Program-made: the position numbers and the translations under genes
Assembly (NCBI GenBank): GCA_964557375.1
Contig: CAZKZZ010000052.1
Span: 1 to 20,811, forward strand
Length of the DNA stretch: 20,811 nucleotides
DNA from: CAZKZZ01 sp964557375
GTDB lineage: Bacteria; Spirochaetota; Spirochaetia; SPDA01; CAZJBZ01
Direction: 5' to 3'
Part shown: positions 8,024-15,512 of the stretch, piece after piece
How positions within the stretch are numbered: position 1 is the stretch's first letter
Layout: every line of letters begins with the position of its first letter
Notes under the pieces: model-generated
Told to the model about the DNA's origin: nothing
What the model saw: the letters and a program-made list of their open reading frames with translations, nothing else
Databases searched by the model: none

Positions 8024-8095
8024 TGATGGATATTCTCAGTACCGGCAATTTTCTTTTCATGTCATTTGAAAAAATATAAGATTTATAAAAAAAAA

Positions 8096-8132
8096 TTGAC
8101 ATACAGGATATTGTTGGTATAATAGAATATAC
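8096..8132 (+). promoter_or_regulatory. Strong promoter with palindrome, upstream of binding-protein gene
   Basis: TTGACA (8096-8101) and TATAAT (8118-8123) are both consensus, separated by 16 bases, with an extended TGG before the -10 and an A-tract before the -35. GTATA-ATAGAA-TATAC (8117-8132) is an inverted repeat covering the -10, so a repressor there would block RNA polymerase. One of the GntR proteins is a natural candidate. It allows the binding protein to be made at a higher level than the upstream kinase. Confidence 0.75.
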
Positions 8133-8158
8133 GAATAAACTTATCAGGAGGTTTTTTG

Positions 8159-9550
8159 ATGAAAAAACTGACAGTATTAGTGTTGGTCTTAGCTCTTCTT
8201 TTCGTAAGCAGCGCGTTATTCGGCGCAGGTAAGCAGGAAGAGAAAGCAGTGACTGCAGAAGAAACTGAAGAGGTTACGTATGCCGGTAGTGAAGGTAATC
8301 CTTTTCAGCATCCGAGTGAGGCCGATGTAAATTGGAGAAAGCACGAGGGAGAAACGCTCAATCTAATGATGGTTGAACATTGGTATCCGGATGCAATCGA
8401 ACCTTTCTTTTCTGATTTTGAGAAATTGACCGGAATCAGCATCGAAATGGAAAAACTTGCAGAAGAATCGTTTTTCAAAAAGTGCCGTATCGCGATGGCA
8501 TCAGGACAGAGTGAACCTGATTTCTTTATGGTCGGCAACCTGGATATCGCTCAATACGCAACCGCAGGCTGGCTGGAGCCGATCGATAACTATCTCAATA
8601 ATAGTGAATTGACCGACGAAGAATGGTATGATTACGGTGATGTGCTCGGGACCGTTAAAAAGGCTGGTACCTTTAATGGGCAGATGCATATTGTTCCCAT
8701 ACCCACTGCGGAAATAGAAATCATGTTCTATAGAAAAGACTTACTGGAAGAAGCAGGAATTGAAGTTCCCACTACTTATGATGAATTATGGGAAGCTGCA
8801 CAAAAACTCCACAGTGACGAAGTTGCCGGATTCGCTACCCGAGGTGCACGCGGTATTTCCAACTGGTGGGAGTGGACCGGTTTTCTGCTTTCCTACGGAG
8901 GACGGTTCTTCGATGAAAACATGAATCCTGTGTTTAACAGCAAGGAAGGGGTAGAAGCAACAAAGATGTGGGCCCAGCTCATGACTGAGACAGCCCCGAA
9001 AGGTGTCGAGAACTTCACATGGCCGCTTAATGTAGGTCATTTTAAAAGCGGTAATACAGCTATTATGATCGAAGCAAGCGGAGTAACTCCGATCGTTCTG
9101 GATCCGAAGGACAGTAAGGTAATCGGAAAAGTAGGCTACGCACAGATTCCGCGGCTGGAAGGTTCTGAACCACGCGCCAACTATTGGACCTGGGCTGCAG
9201 GTATTAACAGCAACTCAAAGAACAAGGAAGCTGCATGGCTCTTGGCTGAGTATCTGAGTTCGAAATTCATTAGCTACGAATCGGCACTCCACGGATCAGG
9301 CGGATCGCGGGCTTCGGTGTTAGACACAACCGCGCTGCAGGAGAAGTATGGTAAGCAATGGACAGATGTTGTTATAGAAGGACTCGATAAGTATGTAGAA
9401 CCGGGCCTTATCCCGTATAACATGCCGGAAGTATTCGAGATTGCTGATGAGATTTCAGTCGGTTTATCAAATGTACTTACCGGAACTGAAGATACACAGA
9501 AAGCGCTGGACAATGCGGCTGATCGTGTACGTAAATTGCTCGCGGACTAA
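8159..9550 (+). CDS. ABC transporter sugar-binding protein (family 1, CUT1)
   Basis: A 463-residue exported binding protein that captures a sugar or polyol and delivers it to the two permeases downstream. The signal peptide MKKLTVLVLVLALLFVSSA is followed by LFGAGKQEE. There is no lipobox cysteine, so cleavage by signal peptidase I is expected. The mature part shows the family-1 binding-protein pattern: LNLMMVEHWYPDAIEPFFSD, then ASGQSEPDFFMVGN, MFYRKDLLEEAGI, PTTYDELWEAAQKL and NYWTWAAGINSNSKNKEAAW. AGGAGG 7 bases before ATG 8159 sets the start and excludes the TTG before it. It has its own strong promoter, and a hairpin follows it, a common way to make more binding protein than permease. 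The early lysine/glutamate-rich stretch suggests a flexible linker to the membrane-proximal region. Confidence 0.92.
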   Translation: MKKLTVLVLVLALLFVSSALFGAGKQEEKAVTAEETEEVTYAGSEGNPFQHPSEADVNWRKHEGETLNLMMVEHWYPDAIEPFFSDFEKLTGISIEMEKLAEESFFKKCRIAMASGQSEPDFFMVGNLDIAQYATAGWLEPIDNYLNNSELTDEEWYDYGDVLGTVKKAGTFNGQMHIVPIPTAEIEIMFYRKDLLEEAGIEVPTTYDELWEAAQKLHSDEVAGFATRGARGISNWWEWTGFLLSYGGRFFDENMNPVFNSKEGVEATKMWAQLMTETAPKGVENFTWPLNVGHFKSGNTAIMIEASGVTPIVLDPKDSKVIGKVGYAQIPRLEGSEPRANYWTWAAGINSNSKNKEAAWLLAEYLSSKFISYESALHGSGGSRASVLDTTALQEKYGKQWTDVVIEGLDKYVEPGLIPYNMPEVFEIADEISVGLSNVLTGTEDTQKALDNAADRVRKLLAD

Positions 9551-9572
9551 ATTTATCTATCGTTGAATGTGT

Positions 9573-9600
9573 CCGGTAGGGTGTTCGTATACTCTACCGG
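9573..9600 (+). promoter_or_regulatory. Intercistronic hairpin after binding-protein gene
   Basis: A 10-bp stem with one G-T pair joins 9573-9582 (CCGGTAGGGT) to 9591-9600 (ACTCTACCGG), with an 8-base loop. No strong U-tract follows, so it is more likely a 3' stabiliser of the binding-protein message or a partial attenuator than a full terminator. Confidence 0.6.
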
Positions 9601-9632
9601 CACATCATTTTAAGCAGAAAGCAGGGAAAGGT

Positions 9633-10457
9633 ATGATAAACAGTATTATTATGAAAATAGTTAAATGGATTATTCTCATCATTTTCTTGGGATTTGTTAT
9701 CGTACCTTTACTGTGGATGTTTACGACTTCTTTTAAATATGAGGGGGATATATTTCAATATCCGCCGAAATTATTTGCATTTTCAACTGCGGAACATTAT
9801 CAGAATCTCTTAGCCGACAGTGATTTTATCCGGGGAATTATCAACAGTACCATTATAGGTGTTATTTCCGCACTACTCTCACTTTCGATAGGTTTACCCG
9901 CATCCTACATAATAACCAGATTTAAGATGAATTGGACAAAGCATGTAGACCTGATGGTCCTTATGACACGGATGGCCCCTCCGGTCGTTGTGCTTATTCC
10001 TTATTTTATTCTCTTTAAAAATCTCAACCTGCAGGATACGCGTGTATCAGTTATTTTGATGCATCTTACCCTGCAGCTGTCGCTTGTCGTATGGGTAAGC
10101 AAAGGGTTTTTCAGTGAATTACCTCAATCAATCGAGGAATCCGCTCTTATAGATGGAGCAACATACTGGCAGGTATTTCTCAAGATAATTATTCCGATTT
10201 CACTGCCTCTTATCTCATCGCTTATTATATTGTCCTTTCTTTTCTCATGGAACGAGTTTATTTTTGCCCTTGTCCTCACGAGGAGTGATGCGATGACGGC
10301 GCCTGTCGTTGTTTCGAAGTTCATGTCCTACCAGAAGGCCAATTGGGGACGATTGATGGCAAGTTCCACATTGATTATTGTGCCGGCGGTCATTTTCATA
10401 TCTCTGTTTCAAAAAGGACTCATTCGCGGACTAACTTTTGGAGCGATCAAGGAGTAA
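9633..10457 (+). CDS. ABC transporter permease, MalG-type (CUT1)
   Basis: A 274-residue inner-membrane permease with six predicted helices, the first at IVKWIILIIFLGFVIVPLLWMF. The family's periplasmic segment (FTTSFKYEGDIFQYPP) follows. The cytoplasmic EAA loop, which contacts the ATPase, reads ESALIDGATYWQVFLKIIIPISLP. This marks the MalG/UgpE class, and the protein ends in GLIRGLTFGAIKE, the usual C-terminus of that class. An upstream in-frame GTG would give a non-hydrophobic, cysteine-containing extension, whereas ATG 9633 has AGGG 6 bases before it and starts directly before the first helix. It sits between the binding protein and the MalF-like permease, the reverse of the usual F-then-G order. 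No ATPase subunit is encoded nearby. Confidence 0.9.
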   Translation: MINSIIMKIVKWIILIIFLGFVIVPLLWMFTTSFKYEGDIFQYPPKLFAFSTAEHYQNLLADSDFIRGIINSTIIGVISALLSLSIGLPASYIITRFKMNWTKHVDLMVLMTRMAPPVVVLIPYFILFKNLNLQDTRVSVILMHLTLQLSLVVWVSKGFFSELPQSIEESALIDGATYWQVFLKIIIPISLPLISSLIILSFLFSWNEFIFALVLTRSDAMTAPVVVSKFMSYQKANWGRLMASSTLIIVPAVIFISLFQKGLIRGLTFGAIKE

Positions 10458-10463
10458 TATCTA

Positions 10464-11348
10464 ATGAAAAAACCGTTAATGTCGAATAAAACCTTTTTTA
10501 TTGTTACGGGGATTACTCCCATGTTGATCGTTTTACTGGGATTAACGCTCTATCCTTTTATTATGAATATATACATGAGTCTGGTTAACTATAATCTGGT
10601 ATCTCCGGACATTGGCAAGTTTCTCCTTTTCAGGAACTACCGAAAAATATTGTTTGACCAGACGTTCTGGATCGTTTTGAAGAATACCCTCATCTTTACA
10701 TTCGGAGCTGTCGCTACTGAGTTCATATTAGGGATTTTTATTGCAAATATACTGACGTTTTCATTTGAGAAGGTAAAGTTCTTGCGCCCGGTTATTACTC
10801 TGCCCATGGCCGCAGCCTCGATAGCTGTCGCATATGCCTGGACAATTATGATGGAGCCGACTGTGGGGTTGGTCAATGTGATTCTAAAAACGGTCGGTCT
10901 GGAATCGATTGAGACATTCACCAATCCCAGATTGGTTATTCCGACGTTTATCTTAGTTGATACATGGAGATGGGTACCGTTTATGATTATCATCTTTATG
11001 GGAAGGATGATGTCGCTACCGGCCGAACCGTATGAAGCTGCAAAAATAGACGGAGCAAGCAATAGACAATCTTTCTTTTTTATCACGCTCCCGTTGATGA
11101 AGAGTGTAATTTTCTTTGCAGTCATGATCAGGGTAATCGATTCTTTTAAGATATTCGATGAGATATTTATTATTACACGGGGCGGACCCGGCCGGGCTTC
11201 TGAGACGCTTAGTATTTTGAATTTCATGATAGCGTTCGACCGATTAAAAATGGGCGAAGGCGCTGCTCTTTCAATCATTATTCTTATTTTACAATTAACC
11301 ATAGCATTACTCTTTATAAAAAGAAGCGGCGTATATTCGTCGAAATAA
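10464..11348 (+). CDS. ABC transporter permease, MalF-type (CUT1)
   Basis: A 294-residue inner-membrane permease of the MalF/UgpA class with six or so helices, the first at TFFIVTGITPMLIVLLGLTLYPFI. The family segment SLVNYNL and the conserved RNYRKILFD follow it. The EAA loop reads EAAKIDGASNRQSFFFITLPLM. It pairs with the MalG-type gene 6 bases upstream to form the membrane channel of the importer. A Shine-Dalgarno AAGGAG 9 bases before the ATG lies inside the end of the previous gene, so the two are translationally coupled. The C-terminus is RSGVYSSK. The genes after it encode a UROD protein and a kinase, so this transport group is set inside a catabolic operon. Confidence 0.9.
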   Translation: MKKPLMSNKTFFIVTGITPMLIVLLGLTLYPFIMNIYMSLVNYNLVSPDIGKFLLFRNYRKILFDQTFWIVLKNTLIFTFGAVATEFILGIFIANILTFSFEKVKFLRPVITLPMAAASIAVAYAWTIMMEPTVGLVNVILKTVGLESIETFTNPRLVIPTFILVDTWRWVPFMIIIFMGRMMSLPAEPYEAAKIDGASNRQSFFFITLPLMKSVIFFAVMIRVIDSFKIFDEIFIITRGGPGRASETLSILNFMIAFDRLKMGEGAALSIIILILQLTIALLFIKRSGVYSSK

Positions 11349-11376
11349 AAAAAATCGCATACTAATTGAGCAATAC

Positions 11377-12519
11377 ATGAGTGAACAGAAACTTACTTCA
11401 AGAGAGAGAGTACAAGCTGCCCTAAATCACCGTGAACCGGACAAAGTACCGGTTGATTTTGGTTCTACAGCAGCAAATATAAGCGATAGTTTTTACTCGA
11501 CAATGCTCGAGTACTACGGTCTTGCACATGATAAGCCTCCGGTTGCTATGGGGCATTCAGCCAGTTATTACGACGAAAGAATTATATCAAAGTTTGATGT
11601 TGATTTTAGACATGTGCATCTTCTTCCTCCTTACGAGAAACGAAAGCAGTTAGACGAAGATAAAGACTGGTACTATAACGACTGGGGTGTGGTTTGCAGA
11701 AAAGTCGGGGGGTACATCCAGCGTGAAAATCATCCTTTACAGGATGCAACGAAGAGGGAGATTGATAATTACAGGTGGCCTGACCCCGAAGCCGGAGGAC
11801 GCACCGAAGGGCTTAGACAAAAGGCGAAAGAACTTCATGATGAGACAGATTATGCTATTGTAGCAACATACATCGATAATGGTCCATTTGAGCTGGCCTT
11901 GCAGTTGCGCGGGTTTGAAAAGTTTTTGATCGAAATAATGATCGAAAAAGAGACCGCCAAATTTATCTTTGATAAGATACTCGATGTATACAAGCAGCTC
12001 GTAGATGTTTATTTGGAACAGGTCGGAGAATATATCGATATCTTTCAGCTCGGTGATGACCTGGGGACACAGCACAGTCCGTTGATTTCGGTAGAAACAT
12101 ACCGCGAAATGATAAAGCCGGTTCACATAGAGCTTATTTCTTATATCAAAAAACGTACAAATGCGAAGGTGTGGTTTCACTCTTGCGGGGATACCTATAT
12201 TTTTGTTCCCGACCTCATTGATGCAGGAATAGATATTCTCAACCCTATTCAGCCTGTTAATGAGGATTATCCTCCGGAAAAACTGAAGCAGGAGTTTGGA
12301 AAAGAACTCTCTTTTCATGGCGGGATCGACATACAGAAAGTTCTCAATCAGGATAATGTCGAACTTCTCGAGAAAGAAATCAAAGAAAAAATCACCGCTT
12401 TAGGTAAAAACGGCGGATACATCGTGGCACCGACTCATCATCTGCAGGCTGATACAAAACCGGAAATGGTGGATAAGTACTTTGAACTGATTGAAAAATA
12501 TCGGCATTATCCTTTATAA
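11377..12519 (+). CDS. Uroporphyrinogen-decarboxylase-superfamily protein, copy 2
   Basis: A 380-residue cytoplasmic UROD/MtaA-superfamily protein, longer than copy 1 and only distantly like it. It starts TSRERVQAALNHREPDKVP, the usual family opening, and contains the barrel motifs FQLGDDLGTQHSPLIS (223-238), FHSCGD (267-272), DILNPIQP (286-293) and APTHHLQADTKPEMV (351-365). The His268-Ser-Cys270 arrangement matches the HxC part of the zinc site of MtaA/MtbA methyltransferases, but the third-ligand region has THH (353-355) where those enzymes have a cysteine. No corrinoid-protein gene is in the window. HemE's arginine motif is missing. It follows the permease gene by 28 bases with only a weak Shine-Dalgarno (TTGAG), and precedes the second kinase. 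The reaction is unknown: methyl transfer, decarboxylation or a C-C reaction are possible. Confidence 0.8.
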   Translation: MSEQKLTSRERVQAALNHREPDKVPVDFGSTAANISDSFYSTMLEYYGLAHDKPPVAMGHSASYYDERIISKFDVDFRHVHLLPPYEKRKQLDEDKDWYYNDWGVVCRKVGGYIQRENHPLQDATKREIDNYRWPDPEAGGRTEGLRQKAKELHDETDYAIVATYIDNGPFELALQLRGFEKFLIEIMIEKETAKFIFDKILDVYKQLVDVYLEQVGEYIDIFQLGDDLGTQHSPLISVETYREMIKPVHIELISYIKKRTNAKVWFHSCGDTYIFVPDLIDAGIDILNPIQPVNEDYPPEKLKQEFGKELSFHGGIDIQKVLNQDNVELLEKEIKEKITALGKNGGYIVAPTHHLQADTKPEMVDKYFELIEKYRHYPL

Positions 12520-12555
12520 GACTATTAACACTGAATAAAGATTGGAAGGGTGATG

Positions 12556-14103
12556 ATGAATGATAAAAGATATTTAATCGGTATTGAGATTGGGACCACT
12601 AACGTAAAAACGGTACTATTCGATATCGAAGGAAGGGAAGCAGCATCATCAGGTATCGAATACGATACCCACTACATAAAAACGGATTATGTCGAACAAA
12701 ATCCCTCAGATTGGTGGATCTGCGTTACGCAGTCCATACGGAAAGTAATCGAAGATGCTCATGCTGACAAAGCAGATATCGGTGGTGTTGGAATATCCGC
12801 TCATGGCACCGGTGTTCTGCCCGTCGATAATGAGGGGTTGCCGCTTAGAAATTCAATTATTTGGATGGACAGGCGAGCAAAAGCTGAAACCCAATTCATT
12901 AGAGATCATGCAGAACAAGAAATAAATGAAATCTACGGCAATTCTGTTGATTCGTATCATCCCGTTCCAGCGATACTGTGGATAAAAAACAACGAACCCG
13001 AAATATACCGGAAAACAGAATGTTTCTTGCCGGTTGAATCATATATCAATTTTAAATTAACAGGTGTGTACAGTATAAGCACCAATGAAGCCGGTCTGTT
13101 GCACGTATTTGACAATCAGAACATGGTTTGGTCTGAAAGAGTCGCTTCACTGATCGGTATCGATATAGATAAGCTCCCTCCTCTGTTCGATGGGTCGGAG
13201 GTTATTGGAGGCGTGACAAAAAAAGCAGCAGAAGAGACAGGATTAGCCGCGGGCACTCCGGTTGTGGCAGGAGCTCTCGATACTCCGAGTGCAGTGTTAG
13301 GCGCGGGATGTGTTGCCGCTGGTGATTCTTTTTTAACTATCGGTACAGGATCGAATTTCGGAATTATTATAGATAGACCCGTTCGAGAACCGAGATTGAT
13401 TTTAGTCCCCCATGCTGTAAAACAAAAATGGATTATCGATGCTGTCATGGCTTCTACCGGCTCGGCACTAAAATGGTTTCGGGATCAATTCTGTGTGTCG
13501 GAAAAAGATACTGCTGAAAGAATTAACACGGATGTTTATGAACTGATTAATAAGATGGCCGGCAATACCCGGCCCGGAAGTGATGCTACCGTTTTCCTTC
13601 CCTATCTTCAAGGAAGCCTGTGTCCTATTTGGAACAATGAAGCCCGGGGTGTAATGGTGGGAATGACACACAGTACAAAGAAAGAGAACATTGCTAGAAT
13701 GATTATGGAAGGATGCGCGTTCAAACTACGTCATAATATTGAAGTAGCAGAAAGCAATGATATTGAAGTAAAAAATATCCGCTGTATCGGGGGCGGGTCC
13801 AAAAGCGAAGTGTGGAACCAGATCAATGCTGATATTACCGGAAAGGAACTGCTCATTCCCGACATTTCGGATGCCGGCCCTTTAGGAGGAGCAATTCTTG
13901 CTGGAACAGGGACCGGTATATTAAAAGATTTACATGATACAGTCGGCAGCATGGTTCGTATTACAAAAAGATATGAGCCGAATAAACAATATCAGAACTA
14001 TTACAGCGATTTGTATGGTGTTTTCCGAAATATATATGAAAAATTAAAGGATGAGTTCCACAGCCTCTCTGAATTAGAAAAAAAGAGTGAAAAACTTTTC
14101 TAA
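12556..14103 (+). CDS. FGGY-family carbohydrate kinase, copy 2
   Basis: A 515-residue sugar or polyol kinase paralogous to the kinase at 6506. The N-terminal loop is GIEIGTTNVKTVLFD, NSIIWMDRR lies at about 100-108, and the catalytic base is Asp242 in GALDTPSAVLGAG. The next stretch, FLTIGTGSNFG, corresponds to the GTxxS ATP-binding region. The C-terminal domain has CIGGGSKSEVWNQINADITGKE. Cysteines are present but no metal motif is. GTG 12550, ATG 12553 and ATG 12556 are candidate starts. I chose 12556 because the GGAAGG then lies 6 bases away, and the uncertainty is two codons. Its TAA stop overlaps the TAG stop of the convergent dehydrogenase gene by 4 bases, leaving no room for a separate terminator. 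The substrate is unknown. Confidence 0.9.
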   Translation: MNDKRYLIGIEIGTTNVKTVLFDIEGREAASSGIEYDTHYIKTDYVEQNPSDWWICVTQSIRKVIEDAHADKADIGGVGISAHGTGVLPVDNEGLPLRNSIIWMDRRAKAETQFIRDHAEQEINEIYGNSVDSYHPVPAILWIKNNEPEIYRKTECFLPVESYINFKLTGVYSISTNEAGLLHVFDNQNMVWSERVASLIGIDIDKLPPLFDGSEVIGGVTKKAAEETGLAAGTPVVAGALDTPSAVLGAGCVAAGDSFLTIGTGSNFGIIIDRPVREPRLILVPHAVKQKWIIDAVMASTGSALKWFRDQFCVSEKDTAERINTDVYELINKMAGNTRPGSDATVFLPYLQGSLCPIWNNEARGVMVGMTHSTKKENIARMIMEGCAFKLRHNIEVAESNDIEVKNIRCIGGGSKSEVWNQINADITGKELLIPDISDAGPLGGAILAGTGTGILKDLHDTVGSMVRITKRYEPNKQYQNYYSDLYGVFRNIYEKLKDEFHSLSELEKKSEKLF

Positions 14104-15443
14104 AACAGCTCGTCAACGACCATATCAGTAAAATAATCCAGCAGAGACAAGCTGTCTAATAAGGTCAAAAGTGTAAACCGCGGCCGTATCTCTTTCGCAC
14201 AAATTAGTGCATCTTCGACCAGCTCCCTGCTGTATCCGTAATCCTGCGGTCTAAATTTTAGATTTACTCGATCATAGTATTGTTCGATTTCAGCAGGGGA
14301 AAGAACGGTATTTTTATAAAATGTTTCCAGTTCTTCCCAATGGGTTTCCAGCCTGTTCCAGAGATAGAGAAGCCGTTCTCGGTCGGGAATTCCGCTTTCC
14401 CAGGACGCAATTTTCTCCTCCGCCATGACCTTGAAGGAGCGCTCGAGCCTCTGTTTTCTCAGAGCACTATCCTGCCGGTTTTTATGTTTCTCGTGCAGTT
14501 TGACCAGGCCCTCAAACCCTTCGGCGAAAACTTTTTTGTACATGCGGCTCATAAGGTACATACCCAACGCGACTGTATGGCCATGGAGAAACTTCGGAGC
14601 TTCCTCGAAGTAATGCTTCATCTCAAAAAAGTGGGAAATATGGTGGTCTGATCCTGAAACCGGTCTCGAACTACCGCCCGCCAGCTGTATTGTCAGGCCC
14701 GAGAGAATCAACCCCCGAATAAGAAGATCGATCGAATCTACTCCGAAGGGGTCGCCTTCGCTTATTTTTTTTTCGATATCACCGAGCAGGGTAAGCAGCA
14801 GTTTGGAAATGTTTCCGCAGAAGTATTCTCCCTCCATTGTGTGGGATACCAGCCAGTCCATGGAAGCGATGTGTTTACCGAAAAGGTCTCCGAACCCGGC
14901 GGATATCAGAAATTCCGGGGCTTCTCTTAATAGCTTCGGATTAGCAAAAATCTCTTCAGCCGGCTTGCATCGGACTGTTGTCTTTATGTGATTGACCGAA
15001 AGTGGAGATACCGAGGAAGCATACCCGTCCATCGACGGTGCCGTGGCAAACGTGAAGTAGGGAAGGTGAAGTCGAAATGCCAGAAATCTTGTAATATCAT
15101 TGAGGGTGCCGGAGCCGACCCCGATGAGCAAGTCGGCGTCTGCAGGAATCCGGATAAGTGTTTTTCCGATCGTCTCCTCATCGGGAGTAACGTAGGTTCT
15201 GCCGTTAAGAAGACACTGCTCTGCATCAATGTCATGGGTTTTAAGCATCTCCGTTAACGATTCCCCGGCTGCTTCCCAGGTGTTCCTGTCGCAGACGGTA
15301 ATTACTTTTTTATCGGTGTAACCGGCCGTAATGAGTTTGAGCATCTTTGGCTGGACTTCTTCGTTAATATGGATGTTGCCGATATCAACAGCGTGTTCCC
15401 GGCCGCAGGTACAATGTTTCAATAGATCAAGATATTGTTTCAT
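14100..15443 (-). CDS. sn-Glycerol-1-phosphate dehydrogenase-like protein (AraM/EgsA family), copy 2
   Basis: A 447-residue paralogue of the dehydrogenase at 3253. It has the N-terminal CTCGREH motif (11-17), the nucleotide loop VGSGTLND (109-116), ATAPSMDGYASS (about 133-144) and metal ligands Asp186 (GFGD), His267 (SDHHISH) and His287 (FLHGH). The C-terminal extension of copy 1 is also present, ending in FTLLTLLDSLSLL like FTLLSLLDDLFIL in copy 1. So both are long AraM-type proteins, presumably NAD(P)- and metal-dependent dehydrogenases acting on glycerol-1-phosphate or another polyol phosphate. It lies on the opposite strand from the kinases, 69 bases after the PAS-kinase gene. AAGGG sits 3 bases before the ATG, a short spacing. 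A TATAAT (minus sense, 15464-15469) with TGG before it suggests its own promoter. Confidence 0.85.
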   Translation of the reverse strand: MKQYLDLLKHCTCGREHAVDIGNIHINEEVQPKMLKLITAGYTDKKVITVCDRNTWEAAGESLTEMLKTHDIDAEQCLLNGRTYVTPDEETIGKTLIRIPADADLLIGVGSGTLNDITRFLAFRLHLPYFTFATAPSMDGYASSVSPLSVNHIKTTVRCKPAEEIFANPKLLREAPEFLISAGFGDLFGKHIASMDWLVSHTMEGEYFCGNISKLLLTLLGDIEKKISEGDPFGVDSIDLLIRGLILSGLTIQLAGGSSRPVSGSDHHISHFFEMKHYFEEAPKFLHGHTVALGMYLMSRMYKKVFAEGFEGLVKLHEKHKNRQDSALRKQRLERSFKVMAEEKIASWESGIPDRERLLYLWNRLETHWEELETFYKNTVLSPAEIEQYYDRVNLKFRPQDYGYSRELVEDALICAKEIRPRFTLLTLLDSLSLLDYFTDMVVDELF

Positions 15444-15463
15444 AAACCCTTCGTTGGAAAATG

Positions 15464-15472
15464 ATTATACCA
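15464..15472 (-). promoter_or_regulatory. Candidate extended -10 for second G1PDH-like gene
   Basis: In minus sense TGGTATAAT is a consensus extended -10, about 20 bases before the ATG. No good -35 lies 16-18 bases further upstream. The gene could also be read with the sensor-kinase gene 69 bases before it. Confidence 0.45.
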
Positions 15473-15512
15473 CAAATGTTTGATCCATATCACGTGGTAA
15501 ACATGAAAAAGT

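Noticed and set aside
8023..8079. A micro-frame (MMDILSTGNF...) overlapping the first kinase stop as TAATG
   Set aside because: It is 18 codons with only a marginal AGG before it, and it lies in the AT-rich region leading to the next promoter. No support beyond the frame itself.
10637..11302. Long minus-strand frame opposite the MalF-type permease
   Set aside because: It is the complement shadow of a well-supported membrane protein and has no family features of its own.
5460..12519. The two UROD proteins as heme-pathway HemE
   Set aside because: The HemE N-terminal MRQAGR-type motif is absent, the sequences belong to the unassigned/MtaA-like branch, and no other heme gene is near.
3253..15443. 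Archaeal-type lipid synthesis based on the G1PDH-like genes
   Set aside because: No GGGP synthase or prenyl reductase is in the window, and the neighbours are sugar transport and kinase genes.
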